Assembly: GCF_010731535.1 (NCBI RefSeq)
Contig: NZ_AP022581.1
Coordinates: forward strand, 4,969,952 to 5,033,951
Direction: 5' to 3'
DNA length: 64,000 nt
Source: Mycobacterium lacus
GTDB taxonomy: Bacteria > Actinomycetota > Actinomycetes > Mycobacteriales > Mycobacteriaceae
Below are positions 46,111 through 55,198 of the stretch, in pieces (the stretch's first letter is position 1; every line of letters begins with the position of its first letter). Both the position numbers and the translations under genes were made by a program. Below the pieces are notes generated by a model. The model worked only from the letters and a program-made list of their open reading frames with translations, did no database searches and had not been told where the DNA came from.

Positions 46111-47352
46111 TTAGGTGCCCAACAATCGCACGCTGACCCACAGCGCGAGCACCGCCACCACCAACGCCGTAGGCACGGTGCACAACCCGAGGCGCGTGTA
46201 TTCGCCGACCCTGGCCTCGACGTTCTGCTGGCGCAGCACGCTTCGCCACAGCAGATTGGACAGCGAGCCGACGTAGGTCAGGTTGGGGCCGATGTTGACG
46301 CCGATCAGCACGGCCAGGACGGCCACCGGCCCGTTAGCGGCGACCAGCGGCATCAACACCAGTGTCGCCGGCAGGTTGTTGACCAGGTTTGCCAGCACGG
46401 CGGCCACCGCGGCGATGCCGAGCAGCGCCGGCAGTCCCGAACCGGTCGGCAGCACCGCGCGCATCTTGGCGGTCATCCCGTTGAGCATGACCGCTTGCAC
46501 GACGACGCCCAGCGCGAGCACGAACACCAGAAACGAGACGTTCGCCGAGCGCCCGATTTCGGCTATCGAGGTGCGTCGGTGCCGTAGGCTTCGCGCTGCC
46601 AACACCGCGGCGCCGACCAACGCCGCCCAGGCAGGGGCCACGCCCACCCACTCGGCGAACGCGAACCCGGCAAGCGTGAGAGCAACCACGACCAAGACGA
46701 ACACCGGTGGACGCGGCGGTGGCCCGAGTTGCTGGGGATCCGGCTCGACCCGCAGATCCCGGGCGAAAAACCACCGGAAGACCACGTACACCGCGGCCAC
46801 AGCGGCCACCCACGGCAGCGTCATCACGACGGTGAACTTGACGAACGAAATGTCGGCGACGTGGTAGGCGAGCAGGTTGGTCAGATTCGATACCGGAAGC
46901 AGCAGCGAGGCCGCGTTGGCCAGGTGGGCGGTGGAGTACGCGTACGGACGCAACGGGGCCCGCAGCCGTCGCACGGTGGCCAGCACCACCGGGGTCATCA
47001 ACACCACGGTCGCGTCCAGGCTGAGCGCGGCGGTGATGGTTGCGGCGATGACGAACACCTGCCGCATCAGGCCCTGCGACTCGATGTCTCGTCGTGCCAT
47101 CGCCGCGCCCGCGGCCTCGAACAGGCCTTCGTCGTCGCACAGCTTGGCCAGCACCAGGACCGCACCCAGGAATGCGGCCACCCGAGCCAGTCCGGCCACC
47201 TGGGCGGCAGCCTGCTGTAACGAGATCGCGCCGACAGCGATCAGGATGCCGGCTGCCGGGATCGCGGCGAATGCCTCAGGCCACCCCCGCGGCCGCGCGA
47301 CGGCGAACCCGAGCACGACCGCAAGCAGCAGCAGACTGAGGATCAGGGCCAA
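46111..47352 (-). CDS. arsB2: ArsB/NhaD-type anion permease (ArsB2-like)
   Basis: This 413-aa transporter has about eleven membrane segments across its whole length and is related to arsenite and citrate permeases of the ion-transporter superfamily. Conserved stretches include SLDATVVLMTPVV, ANAASLLLPVSNLTNLLA and VNNLPATLVLMPL, and GPNLTYVGSLSNLLWR near the end. The physiological substrate is unproven in mycobacteria. The start is TTG 47352, 3 bp after the metallo-hydrolase gene. The IS element touches its stop codon. Confidence 0.87.
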   Translation of the reverse strand: MALILSLLLLAVVLGFAVARPRGWPEAFAAIPAAGILIAVGAISLQQAAAQVAGLARVAAFLGAVLVLAKLCDDEGLFEAAGAAMARRDIESQGLMRQVFVIAATITAALSLDATVVLMTPVVLATVRRLRAPLRPYAYSTAHLANAASLLLPVSNLTNLLAYHVADISFVKFTVVMTLPWVAAVAAVYVVFRWFFARDLRVEPDPQQLGPPPRPPVFVLVVVALTLAGFAFAEWVGVAPAWAALVGAAVLAARSLRHRRTSIAEIGRSANVSFLVFVLALGVVVQAVMLNGMTAKMRAVLPTGSGLPALLGIAAVAAVLANLVNNLPATLVLMPLVAANGPVAVLAVLIGVNIGPNLTYVGSLSNLLWRSVLRQQNVEARVGEYTRLGLCTVPTALVVAVLALWVSVRLLGT

Positions 47353-47355
47353 GGT

Positions 47356-48276
47356 TTATACCCAGGGATCCTCGCGGCGCCACACCGTCGGCATCTGCAG
47401 CAAGACGCCGTCCTGCGCGGCGAGCTCGTCGAGGACGCGGATGCACACGTCTAGGTCATCGCCCGCATACGGCAAGGCCCGCAACGGTTTTGACAGCGGG
47501 CGGAAGAAATCGTCCCAGTGGATGAGGACAGCCCGGCGCGCCCCCACCGCGCGCACGGTCTGCGTCCAGTAGTCGACCAAATACGACCGCGGCTGCAGGC
47601 CCAGCTGGCCGACGCTGAGGTAGACCGCATCGGCGCGGTGGCCGGTCAGCGCTCCGGTTACGAATCCCGCGCTGCCCTGGATCAACAGCCGCCGGCCCGA
47701 CGGCGGGTGGTGCACCAGCGTCGACCACGCCTCACCGCACCGGTAGGCCGACGCCTTCACCGGCGGGACCAGCGGTGCGGTAATCACACCGGGAAACCGG
47801 TCGGGTGGGCAGTGGTGTGACTCAACCAGCGTTACGTCATAGGCGCCCAACCGAATTGGCTCACCGGGCACCGCCACGACCAGACGGTCCTCGGGCAGCC
47901 CGTATCCGCGCCCCACGTTGGCCGCCGACTCGCCCCCGACCAGCCGCGCACCGGTACGGTCGGCGACCAGCGCGGAATCCATCGCGTGGTCGATGTGAGT
48001 GTGCACCGGGATGACGGCCGCAAGCCGCGACACCTTGGCCCGGGCCAGGCAACCGTCGACGCGCGCCGGTGAGGGTGCCACCTTGCCCGCGGCCACCCGC
48101 GCCAGGCCGGGGCGGGAGAAGTAGCCGTCGGTCATCAACGCCGACGACCCGTCGTCGAGCAGCAACGTCGCCACGCCCATCCACGTCACCGACAGCGGCG
48201 CGTCGGGTGCGGCGGCCGGCACGTTGAATCGGTTCGCGTATCGGGCGATGTCGGGACGACCGAGCTTCAGTCGCAT
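47356..48276 (-). CDS. Metallo-beta-lactamase-fold hydrolase (Rv3577-like)
   Basis: This 306-aa protein has the MBL zinc motif HTHIDHAMD at about residues 92-100, further ligand candidates in the ESHH region (VTLVESHHCPPD) and in the C-terminal LIHWDDFF. The arrangement resembles UlaG/RomA-like L-lactone or phospholipid hydrolases, but the substrate is unknown. It is transcribed just ahead of arsB2 and the two are probably co-expressed. Confidence 0.83.
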   Translation of the reverse strand: MRLKLGRPDIARYANRFNVPAAAPDAPLSVTWMGVATLLLDDGSSALMTDGYFSRPGLARVAAGKVAPSPARVDGCLARAKVSRLAAVIPVHTHIDHAMDSALVADRTGARLVGGESAANVGRGYGLPEDRLVVAVPGEPIRLGAYDVTLVESHHCPPDRFPGVITAPLVPPVKASAYRCGEAWSTLVHHPPSGRRLLIQGSAGFVTGALTGHRADAVYLSVGQLGLQPRSYLVDYWTQTVRAVGARRAVLIHWDDFFRPLSKPLRALPYAGDDLDVCIRVLDELAAQDGVLLQMPTVWRREDPWV

Positions 48277-48337
48277 CGGCCTAGCTTATTGCGGGATCCT
48301 GGCGATCACCCGGTCGAGGAGATTGTTGAAAGCCGGC

Positions 48338-49042
48338 CTACTGCCTAGCCACCTTGGCCGCGATTTGCGTCGCGATGTCGATCGCCACCGAACCCGTTTG
48401 GCTGTACGCACACGTCACGACATCGATCGCCACGTTGTTGCGCACCGTCAGGGCGCGCTGACAGGTCCAACCGTCGCCGCCCTCCTGGACCTGCGAGGTG
48501 GACAGCGTGCCGTTGTCGTTGGTGACCCCACCCACCGTCCACAAGGTGTCGGGCTGATCGGGGCTGACATCGGAAAACCGCCGGTTCGAGCAGCTACTCC
48601 AGCTCTGCACCTGATTGTTGAAGAACGTGTTGGCATCGTGGGCGCCGGGAAAGGCGACGACCGCCTGAATGGCGTAATGCGTGCGTCTCTTGGAGTCGTC
48701 GACGCTGTCATCGAGCCGCTGCCCGCGCATGCCGGTCCACCCGGTGCCGGCATAGACCTTGTCCTGTGCGGGACCGTCTATCGCCAGGCAATTCTTGTCG
48801 ACGACGCTCTTGCTCCAGTCCCACATCGCCTTGGCGCTGTACCACACCTTCATCGAACTCGCGCCGAGCTCATGGTTGATCTGGCTCACGTCGAGCAGCA
48901 GCCCGTCCAGCGCCGCAACCGGTACGGGATCCCGATTCAGTGGTCCCGACTTGTCGGCGGCGACGGCCGTGCCGTTGACGGTGTTCGTGCAGCCGACGGC
49001 AAGCGCGCACACGCTGGCCAGCGCGGCGATCTGCTGGCGCAC
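48338..49042 (-). CDS. lppH: PknH-sensor-domain lipoprotein LppH
   Basis: This 234-aa lipoprotein has a short signal peptide with lipobox AVGC (Cys18), then a PknH-type extracellular sensor domain (PF14032-like), recognisable by its paired cysteines (KNCLAID, SWSSCSNRRF, WTCQRAL, VTCAYSQ). In PknH this domain is thought to sense an external ligand; here it has no kinase part. GTG 49042 follows GGGGAGGA. It may share a transcript with the hydrolase downstream, 61 bp away. Confidence 0.87.
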   Translation of the reverse strand: MRQQIAALASVCALAVGCTNTVNGTAVAADKSGPLNRDPVPVAALDGLLLDVSQINHELGASSMKVWYSAKAMWDWSKSVVDKNCLAIDGPAQDKVYAGTGWTGMRGQRLDDSVDDSKRRTHYAIQAVVAFPGAHDANTFFNNQVQSWSSCSNRRFSDVSPDQPDTLWTVGGVTNDNGTLSTSQVQEGGDGWTCQRALTVRNNVAIDVVTCAYSQTGSVAIDIATQIAAKVARQ

Positions 49043-49149
49043 TGTTGTCCTCCCCGAGTTGTGTTCGACAAGCTTAAACGCGGCCTACCCTCGATTCTTC
49101 GCGCGCCCGAGCAACGCGCAACATCGGAACCGTTGTAGCCTCACCGATC

Positions 49150-50229
49150 GTGAGCCCCACACCCCGCAGGCGGGCGACTCTAGCGTCGCTGGCAGCCGAG
49201 CTCAAGGTGTCGCGCACCACGATCTCCAACGCCTTCAACCGACCGGACCAGCTCTCCGCCGATCTGCGCGAACGGGTGCTGGCCACGGCCAAGCGAATGG
49301 GTTACGCCGGACCGGATCCGCTGGCGCGTTCGCTGCGGACCCGCAAAGCCGGTGCGGTCGGCTTGGTGATGGCCGAACCACTGACCTATTTCTTCAGCGA
49401 CCCGGCGGCGCGGGATTTCGTTGCGGGAGTGGCGCAATCGTGTGAGGAGCTGGGTCAGGGACTGCTGCTGGTGGCCGTGGGACCCAGCAAGAGCCTCGAA
49501 GAGGGAACCGCCGCCGTGCTGGCCGCCGGGGTGGACGGCTTCGTGGTGTATTCGGTATGCGACGACGATCCCTACCTGCAGGTCGTTTTGCAGCGGCGCC
49601 TCCCCGTCGTCGTGGTTGACCAGCCCAAAGGCCTCTCCGGAGTGTCCCGGGTGGGCATCGACGACCGGGCGGCCATGCGCGGGCTCGCCGGCTACGTGCT
49701 CGGCTTGGGACACCGCGAGATCGGGTTGCTGACCATGCGGCTGGGCCGGGACCGCCGGCAAGCCCCGGTGGACGCCGAACGGCTGCAATCGCCGACCTTC
49801 GATGTGCAACGCGAACGCATCCTCGGCGTCTGGGATGCGATGACCGCGGCCGGCGTGGACCCGGATTCGCTGACCGTGGTGGAAAGCTACGAGCACCTGC
49901 CGACGTCGGGCGGCACCGCCGCCAAGGTGGCGCTGGACGCCAACCCGCGGATCACCGCGCTAATGTGCACGGCCGACATCTTGGCGTTGTCGGCCATGGA
50001 TTACCTTCGCGCACATGGCATTTACGTGCCCGGCCAGATGAGCGTCACCGGGTTCGACGGGGTGCCCGAGGCGATAAGCCGGGGACTGACCACGGTGGCG
50101 CAGCCCAGCCTGCGGAAGGGCCGCCGGGCTGGCGAGCTGCTGCTCAAGCCGCCTCGGTCCGGCCTGCCCGCCGTCGAGCTGCTGGACACGCAACTGATTC
50201 GGGGGCGCACGGCGGGTGCGCCCGCTTAG
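49150..50229 (+). CDS. LacI-family transcriptional regulator (Rv3575c-like)
   Basis: This 359-aa repressor has an N-terminal helix-turn-helix with hinge (ATLASLAAELKVSRTTISNAFNRPDQLS) and a periplasmic-binding-like effector domain (GAVGLVMAEPLTYFFSDPAARDFVAGV, VTGFDGVPEAISRGLTTVAQP). The ligand is unknown. The GTG start lies 8 nt after TAGCCT (49136-49141), so the mRNA may be leaderless. It converges on kstR with a 2-bp gap. Confidence 0.92.
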   Translation: MSPTPRRRATLASLAAELKVSRTTISNAFNRPDQLSADLRERVLATAKRMGYAGPDPLARSLRTRKAGAVGLVMAEPLTYFFSDPAARDFVAGVAQSCEELGQGLLLVAVGPSKSLEEGTAAVLAAGVDGFVVYSVCDDDPYLQVVLQRRLPVVVVDQPKGLSGVSRVGIDDRAAMRGLAGYVLGLGHREIGLLTMRLGRDRRQAPVDAERLQSPTFDVQRERILGVWDAMTAAGVDPDSLTVVESYEHLPTSGGTAAKVALDANPRITALMCTADILALSAMDYLRAHGIYVPGQMSVTGFDGVPEAISRGLTTVAQPSLRKGRRAGELLLKPPRSGLPAVELLDTQLIRGRTAGAPA

Positions 50230-50231
50230 TC

Positions 50232-50915
50232 TTAGTCGGCGCTGGGTGCCCGGAGCGCTTCCTCGGTGTCGCCGATCAGCAGCCGCACCGCCAGGTCCAG
50301 CCGCTTGCTGACGTCCGTTGCCGACGCCCGCCGGGTGAGCCACGCGAGCAGGTTCGACAACCACACGTCCGAGATCACCCGCGCGATGTGGTACTGGTCC
50401 TCGGTCGGTTCGCCGTCGGCCATCGCGCGCGCGAACATGCTGTCGATCAGCTTCTCGACGTGGTCGACCTCGCTGGCCGCGGAGGCGTCGGCAAACACGT
50501 AGGCACGCGTCATCGCCTCGGTGAGCAGCGGATTGCGCTGCATGGCGCGGTTGAGCTTGCCAACCATGAAGTTCAGCCGCTGGAACGGGGTGCCGCCGGC
50601 GACCGCGGAACGGTCGGTCTTGGCGTCGATACGGCTGAACTCCCGGCCCAGCGCCGACACCAGCAGGTGCACCTTCGACGGGAAATACCGGTACAGCGTG
50701 CCGACCGCGACGTCGGCCCGGTCCGCCACGGCCCGCATCTGAACCGCCTCGTAGCCGCCCTTGGACGCGATGGCCATGGTCGCGTCCAGGATGCGCTTGC
50801 GCCGCTCCCGCTGCGCCTCCGTACCGAGCTCGGACTCAGCCAGCACTGCCACGTTCATGACCTCGAGAGGCTGTGAGTCGGCAGCGGGACCCGAGTCGTT
50901 GTTCGCTGGCGACAT
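50232..50915 (-). CDS. kstR: TetR-family cholesterol catabolism repressor KstR
   Basis: This repressor controls cholesterol uptake and degradation genes and releases DNA on binding a cholesterol-derived CoA thioester. The TetR helix-turn-helix is RRKRILDATMAIASKGGYEAVQMRAVADRADVAVGTLYRYFPSK, shown here only to place it (about residues 36-80); the rest is the ligand-binding helical domain. ATG 50915 gives 227 aa; ATG 50858 would give 208 aa and is possible. A perfect KstR box lies at 51057-51070, between kstR and fadE34, so autoregulation is likely. Confidence 0.95.
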   Translation of the reverse strand: MSPANNDSGPAADSQPLEVMNVAVLAESELGTEAQRERRKRILDATMAIASKGGYEAVQMRAVADRADVAVGTLYRYFPSKVHLLVSALGREFSRIDAKTDRSAVAGGTPFQRLNFMVGKLNRAMQRNPLLTEAMTRAYVFADASAASEVDHVEKLIDSMFARAMADGEPTEDQYHIARVISDVWLSNLLAWLTRRASATDVSKRLDLAVRLLIGDTEEALRAPSAD

Positions 50916-51056
50916 GTTGTGGGCGGCTCCTCTTCCGGGCGGATCGTTCGCAAACGATACGCATGCTGATCGTAAATTTCCCACCTCCCTGTCGCCGGGA
51001 CGGCGATCTTTCCTGCCATAACGACGTTAGACTTGACGGTCGATCACTGGCACTAT

Positions 51057-51070
51057 TAGAACACGTTCTA
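51057..51070. promoter_or_regulatory. KstR box, kstR/fadE34 divergent promoter
   Basis: TAGAACACGTTCTA is a perfect 14-bp palindrome matching the known KstR operator TnnAACnnGTTnnA. It sits 56 bp before the fadE34 start and in the kstR upstream region. Confidence 0.93.
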
Positions 51071-51125
51071 ATGGGTTTGGGATCGCCCATCACCAGTCAA
51101 TTTCGCTGACGGGGAGGATTCGCAC

Positions 51126-53258
51126 GTGGTAGCGACCGTCAGCGACGACCAGTTCGCGGCCCGTGGGTTGGTGCGCGATTGGGCGCGCGATTCGGCCTCG
51201 GGGTCGGCCGCGAGCGCCGCGATCCGCGAAATGGAACAGGGTGACGCCGACGCGTGGCGCCCGATGTTCGCGGGCTTGGCCGACCTCGGACTGTTTGGCG
51301 TCGCCGTTCCGGAGGAGCACGGCGGCGCCGGCGGCAGCATCGAGGACCTGTGCGCCATGGTCGAGGAGGCGGCCAAGGCCCTGATACCCGGGCCGGTCGC
51401 GACCACCGCGCTGGGCGCTCTTGTTCTCTCCCGGGTGGGCTCGTCTTCCGAATTGTTGGGCGCGCTGGTTTCCGGCGAACGCTTCGCCGGGCTCGCGCTC
51501 GAAGGCGACGTGCGGTTCGAGAACCGGAGGGCGTCCGGGACCGCCGAATGGGTGCTGGGTGGTGCACCCGGTGGCGTCATGCTGCTGGCAGTCGGCGGTG
51601 ATTGGCTGCTGGTCGACACTCGCGATGACGGCGTGCAGGTGGAACCTTTGCGAGCCACCGATATCTCCCGGCCGCTGGCCCGAGTGGTGCTCACGGATGC
51701 GCCGGCAATGCTGATATCGGGGCAGCGGGTCGAGGACCTCACCGCGACCGTGCTGGCGGCCGAGGCGGCCGGGGTGACCCGATGGGCGCTGGACACCGCG
51801 GTTGCCTACGCCAAGGTGCGTGAGCAGTTCGGCAAGCCGATCGGCAGCTTTCAGGCGGTCAAGCACCTGTGCGCGGAAATGTTGTGTCGCGCCGAGCAGG
51901 CCGAGGTGGCCGCCTTGGACGCGGCGCGCGCCGCCCGGGCCGCGGCCGATTCGGAACCCGGCCAGCTATCCATCGCCGCGGCCTTGGCGGCGAGCATCGG
52001 CATCGCCGCCGCGAAGGCCAACGTCAAAGACTGCATCCAGGTGCTCGGTGGCATCGGCTGCACCTGGGAACATGACGCGCATCTGTACCTGCGCCGGGCC
52101 CACAGCATCGGGCGGTTCCTCGGCGGCACGGAGCGCTGGCTGCGCCGCGTGACGGCATTGACGCGGGCCGGGGTCCGTCGTCGTCTGGGTATCGACCTCA
52201 CCGGGGTCGAGGGCCTGCGACCCGAGATCGCCGCGGCCGTCGCCGAGGTCGCCGCGCTGCCCGAGTCGGAGCGGCAGGAGGCCCTGGCCGCGGCGGGGCT
52301 GCTGGCACCGCACTGGCCGGCGCCATACGGGCGCAACGCGTCACCGGCCGAGCAGCTGTTGATCGATCAGGAGATGGCGGCCGCCGGCGTGGTGCGGCCG
52401 GACCTGGTGATCGGCTGGTGGGCGGCGCCGACCATCCTCGAGCACGGCACGCCGGAGCAGATCGAGCGCTTCGTGCCGGCCACCCTGCGTGGTGAATTCC
52501 TTTGGTGTCAGCTGTTTTCCGAGCCGGGAGCCGGATCCGACCTGGCGTCGCTGCGCACCAAGGCGGTGCGGGGGGCCGGCGGCTGGCTGCTTACCGGGCA
52601 GAAGGTGTGGACGTCCGCGGCGCACAAAGCGCGCTGGGGCGTGTGCCTGGCGCGTACAGATCCGGACGCCCCGAAGCATAAAGGCATCACCTACTTTTTG
52701 GTGGACATGACCTCACCGGGAATCGAGATCCGGCCGCTGCGCGAGATCACCGGCGATTCGCTGTTCAACGAGGTCTTCCTCGACAACGTGTTCGTTCCCG
52801 ACGAGATGGTCGTCGGCACCGTCAACGACGGCTGGCGGCTTGCCCGCACGACGTTGGCCAACGAGCGGATCGCGATGGCCACCGGGACCGCGCTGGGCAA
52901 CCCGATGGAAGAGCTGCTCAGGCTGGTGGCAGGGATCGAGCTCGACGTGGCCCAGCAGGACCGGCTGGCGCGGCTCATCGTGACGGCCGCGGCCGGTGCC
53001 CTGCTGGATCAGCGCATCGCCCAGCTCGCCGTCGGCGGCCAGGACCCCGGTGCGCAGTCCAGCGTGCGCAAACTCATCGGCGTCCGCTACCGGCAGGCGC
53101 TGGCCGAATACCTGATGGACATGTCCGAGGGCGGCGGTCTCGTCGATAACCGCGCGGTGTACGACTTCCTCAACACCCGGTGCCTCACGATCGCCGGCGG
53201 TACCGAGCAGATCCTGCTCACGGTGGCCGCCGAGCGCCTGCTTGGCCTGCCGCGGTGA
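51126..53258 (+). CDS. fadE34: Acyl-CoA dehydrogenase FadE34 (ChsE3-like), fused double domain
   Basis: This 710-aa protein is two acyl-CoA dehydrogenase modules in one chain, about twice the usual length. The first half lacks some active-site features while the second carries the complete core (CQLFSEPGAGSDLASLRTKA, WTSAAHKARWGVCLARTD, GTEQILLTVAAERLLGL). M. tuberculosis FadE34 dehydrogenates steroid side-chain CoA esters during cholesterol degradation. GTG 51126 follows GGGGAGGA. A KstR box upstream puts it in the cholesterol regulon. Confidence 0.94.
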   Translation: MVATVSDDQFAARGLVRDWARDSASGSAASAAIREMEQGDADAWRPMFAGLADLGLFGVAVPEEHGGAGGSIEDLCAMVEEAAKALIPGPVATTALGALVLSRVGSSSELLGALVSGERFAGLALEGDVRFENRRASGTAEWVLGGAPGGVMLLAVGGDWLLVDTRDDGVQVEPLRATDISRPLARVVLTDAPAMLISGQRVEDLTATVLAAEAAGVTRWALDTAVAYAKVREQFGKPIGSFQAVKHLCAEMLCRAEQAEVAALDAARAARAAADSEPGQLSIAAALAASIGIAAAKANVKDCIQVLGGIGCTWEHDAHLYLRRAHSIGRFLGGTERWLRRVTALTRAGVRRRLGIDLTGVEGLRPEIAAAVAEVAALPESERQEALAAAGLLAPHWPAPYGRNASPAEQLLIDQEMAAAGVVRPDLVIGWWAAPTILEHGTPEQIERFVPATLRGEFLWCQLFSEPGAGSDLASLRTKAVRGAGGWLLTGQKVWTSAAHKARWGVCLARTDPDAPKHKGITYFLVDMTSPGIEIRPLREITGDSLFNEVFLDNVFVPDEMVVGTVNDGWRLARTTLANERIAMATGTALGNPMEELLRLVAGIELDVAQQDRLARLIVTAAAGALLDQRIAQLAVGGQDPGAQSSVRKLIGVRYRQALAEYLMDMSEGGGLVDNRAVYDFLNTRCLTIAGGTEQILLTVAAERLLGLPR

Positions 53259-53273
53259 TTTTCGGCTTTTCGC

Positions 53274-53330
53274 CGAGCCTGTAGTTAGCGTGCTGGCTAC
53301 TCGCACTTTTGATCGTTAACTACAGGCTCG
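53274..53330. terminator. 14-bp inverted repeat between convergent fadE34 and Rv3572-like gene
   Basis: CGAGCCTGTAGTTA (53274-53287) and its exact complement (53317-53330) enclose 29 nt. Sitting between two converging genes, it could terminate transcription from both sides. It is similar in build to the CGAGCAGAC stem-loops at 44033 and 58791. Confidence 0.6.
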
Positions 53331-53349
53331 CGAACGTGTCTCCCCAAGT

Positions 53350-53880
53350 TCACGAAAAATTCGTCTGAGCGCAGGTGCTGGGCGAGGTGAGGTTGACGCC
53401 GGGGTAGACCACCTGCATGTGGGTGCAGACGATGACATTCACATTGGTCATCGGTTGGCCGGTCGACCAATTCGTCGAGTCGATGACGCCGGTCGTCTGG
53501 TATTTGTCCGGTGGGCCTTCGCCGAAGTACACCGTGGTAATCACGTCGGACCCGCCCGATTTCATGACCCGCTCGAACTGGCTGGTGGCATGGGCGTCCA
53601 GGTAGGTCAGTCTGTTGGTTGGCCGGATCTCCGTGGTTTGGCGTGCCCACAGGCCGGGCGGAAACCCCGCCGGGCCGTCGGGTGTACGCAGATTCGCCCC
53701 CGCGACGAAGTCGCAGCTGCCGTTCGGGTGGCAATCGACGAAGGCATGCGTCTCCAGCTGGGTGGCCTCGTCGACCGGGAACAGGGTGGTGGCGGTGTTG
53801 CTGCCTGCAACGGAGGTGGGGCTGGCCGGCAACGTCAGCAATAGTCCGACTGTCGCAAGGCCCGGCATCAGCCGCTTCAT
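53350..53880 (-). CDS. Secreted conserved hypothetical protein (Rv3572-like)
   Basis: This 176-aa protein has a cleavable signal peptide (MKRLMPGLATVGLLLTLPAS) without a lipobox, followed by a small secreted domain with four cysteines (FVDCHPNGSCDF, VIVCTH, STCAQ) that may form two disulfides. The function is unknown. It lies between fadE34 and kshB on the kshB strand and has the same 176-aa length as in M. tuberculosis. Confidence 0.82.
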   Translation of the reverse strand: MKRLMPGLATVGLLLTLPASPTSVAGSNTATTLFPVDEATQLETHAFVDCHPNGSCDFVAGANLRTPDGPAGFPPGLWARQTTEIRPTNRLTYLDAHATSQFERVMKSGGSDVITTVYFGEGPPDKYQTTGVIDSTNWSTGQPMTNVNVIVCTHMQVVYPGVNLTSPSTCAQTNFS

Positions 53881-53909
53881 CGCGCTCCCCTTACTCGCGA
53901 CTACTCGAC

Positions 53910-54986
53910 TTACTCGTCGTAAGTTACTTCTACCGAATCAGATTCCGGGTGAGATTGACAGGCCAAAATCAGCCCGTCGTCGAGATCCTGCTGTTCCAGC
54001 ACGTCGTTGACTTCCATGGTTACTTGGCCCCGGCGCAGCGTGCAGGCACACGCGCCGCAGTGGCCTTCCCGGCACGAGAACGGCGCGTCGAGGCCCGCGG
54101 CCAGCAGCACGTCGAGCAGCTTGGCGTTGCGCGGCCACGACACGGTGTGGGTTTCCCCGTCGAGCTCCACCACCGCGGTGGCCGGCGGCTCGTCTGCGGT
54201 GTCCTCAATCTGGACCGCGGCGAACGGATCGGACTCCAGCGACTTGAACACCTCGATGTGTACTTGCCGGGCAGGCACTTTCAGCGTTTCCAGGGCGACA
54301 CGGGCCGCCTCCATGAACGGACCCGGTCCGCAGATGAACGCCGGCCGGTCGGTGTACGGGGCGGCCAGCTTGGCCAGCGCCGGCGCGCTCGGCAGGCCCT
54401 GCAGCGACTCCAGCCAGTGCACCACGGTGAGCCGGTCCGGATACTTGGCGGCCAGCTCACGCAGCGTGTCGCGGAAGATCACCGAGCGGTCGTCGCGGTT
54501 GGCGTAAACGAGCGTCACCTGCCCGCTGCCTTCGGAGAGCGCGGACTTGCAGATCGACATGATGGGCGTGATCCCGCTGCCCGCGGCGAGCAACAGGAAG
54601 TCGTCGTCGAGCGTCTTGGGCACGAAGTTGCCCGACGGGGCCAGCGCGTGGATGCGCATGCCGCGGTGGGCGTGGTCGCACAACCAGTTGGACGCGTATC
54701 CGTCCGCGGTGCGCTTGACCGTGACGGTGAGCGCGTCGTCGGTGAACGGCGAGCTGCACAGCGAGTAGCAGCGCGCCACCGAGCCGGTGCGGTCGCTGGG
54801 CACGCGCAGCGTGAGGAACTGGCCGGGTGCGTAGCGCAGCCGCTCCGGCGGGATCCCCGGATCGTCGGGTCCATCCGGGACCGCGAACACCAGTGACCGC
54901 GCCTCGTCGGTTTCGGCGACGACCTCGGCGATCTGCAGTTCGAGGACGTGGTCGCCGAGCGGCTCGTCGGGAAACGCCTCGGTCAA
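53910..54986 (-). CDS. kshB: 3-ketosteroid 9-alpha-hydroxylase reductase subunit KshB
   Basis: This 358-aa reductase passes electrons from NADH to the KshA oxygenase, which hydroxylates C9 of androstadienedione and opens ring B. Domain order is FAD-binding (ARCYSLCSSP), NAD-binding (AAGSGITPIMSI, FICGPGPFM) and a C-terminal plant-type [2Fe-2S] ferredoxin with CREGHCGACAC and a distal Cys in LILACQ. The start is TTG 54986, giving the M. tuberculosis length. It is divergent from hsaA, with two KstR boxes between them. kshA is not in this window. Confidence 0.95.
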   Translation of the reverse strand: MTEAFPDEPLGDHVLELQIAEVVAETDEARSLVFAVPDGPDDPGIPPERLRYAPGQFLTLRVPSDRTGSVARCYSLCSSPFTDDALTVTVKRTADGYASNWLCDHAHRGMRIHALAPSGNFVPKTLDDDFLLLAAGSGITPIMSICKSALSEGSGQVTLVYANRDDRSVIFRDTLRELAAKYPDRLTVVHWLESLQGLPSAPALAKLAAPYTDRPAFICGPGPFMEAARVALETLKVPARQVHIEVFKSLESDPFAAVQIEDTADEPPATAVVELDGETHTVSWPRNAKLLDVLLAAGLDAPFSCREGHCGACACTLRRGQVTMEVNDVLEQQDLDDGLILACQSHPESDSVEVTYDE

Positions 54987-55065
54987 GAACCGCCCTTTCT
55001 CCCGTCACAACATGTGGCGACCCCCAGCGACCGGCCCCGCTGCTCTTGCGATCGCCACGTACAAC

Positions 55066-55079
55066 TAGAACATGTTACA
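55066..55079. promoter_or_regulatory. KstR box, kshB-proximal
   Basis: TAGAACATGTTACA matches the KstR operator pattern TnnAACnnGTTnnA at all fixed positions. It lies 80 bp before the kshB start in the kshB/hsaA divergent region. Confidence 0.85.
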
Positions 55080-55133
55080 GAAAACCCAATTGGCACCGCT
55101 ACCAGCCGCAGGAACGCCTTGCTCGACACAAAT

Positions 55134-55147
55134 CGGAACGTGTTCTA
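55134..55147. promoter_or_regulatory. KstR box, hsaA-proximal
   Basis: CGGAACGTGTTCTA matches the KstR pattern except for the first base (C for T). It lies 52 bp before the hsaA start, and with the box at 55066 suggests separate control of the two divergent units. Confidence 0.75.
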
Positions 55148-55198
55148 GTCTTCTGTGTAAGTCCATCGTGCAGGTCCTGGCCCAGGAGGAAAACGTAA

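Noticed and set aside
44104..46115. arsB2 as disrupted by the insertion sequence
   Set aside because: The duplicated target restores the original bases, so the reading frame and TAA stop of arsB2 are intact.
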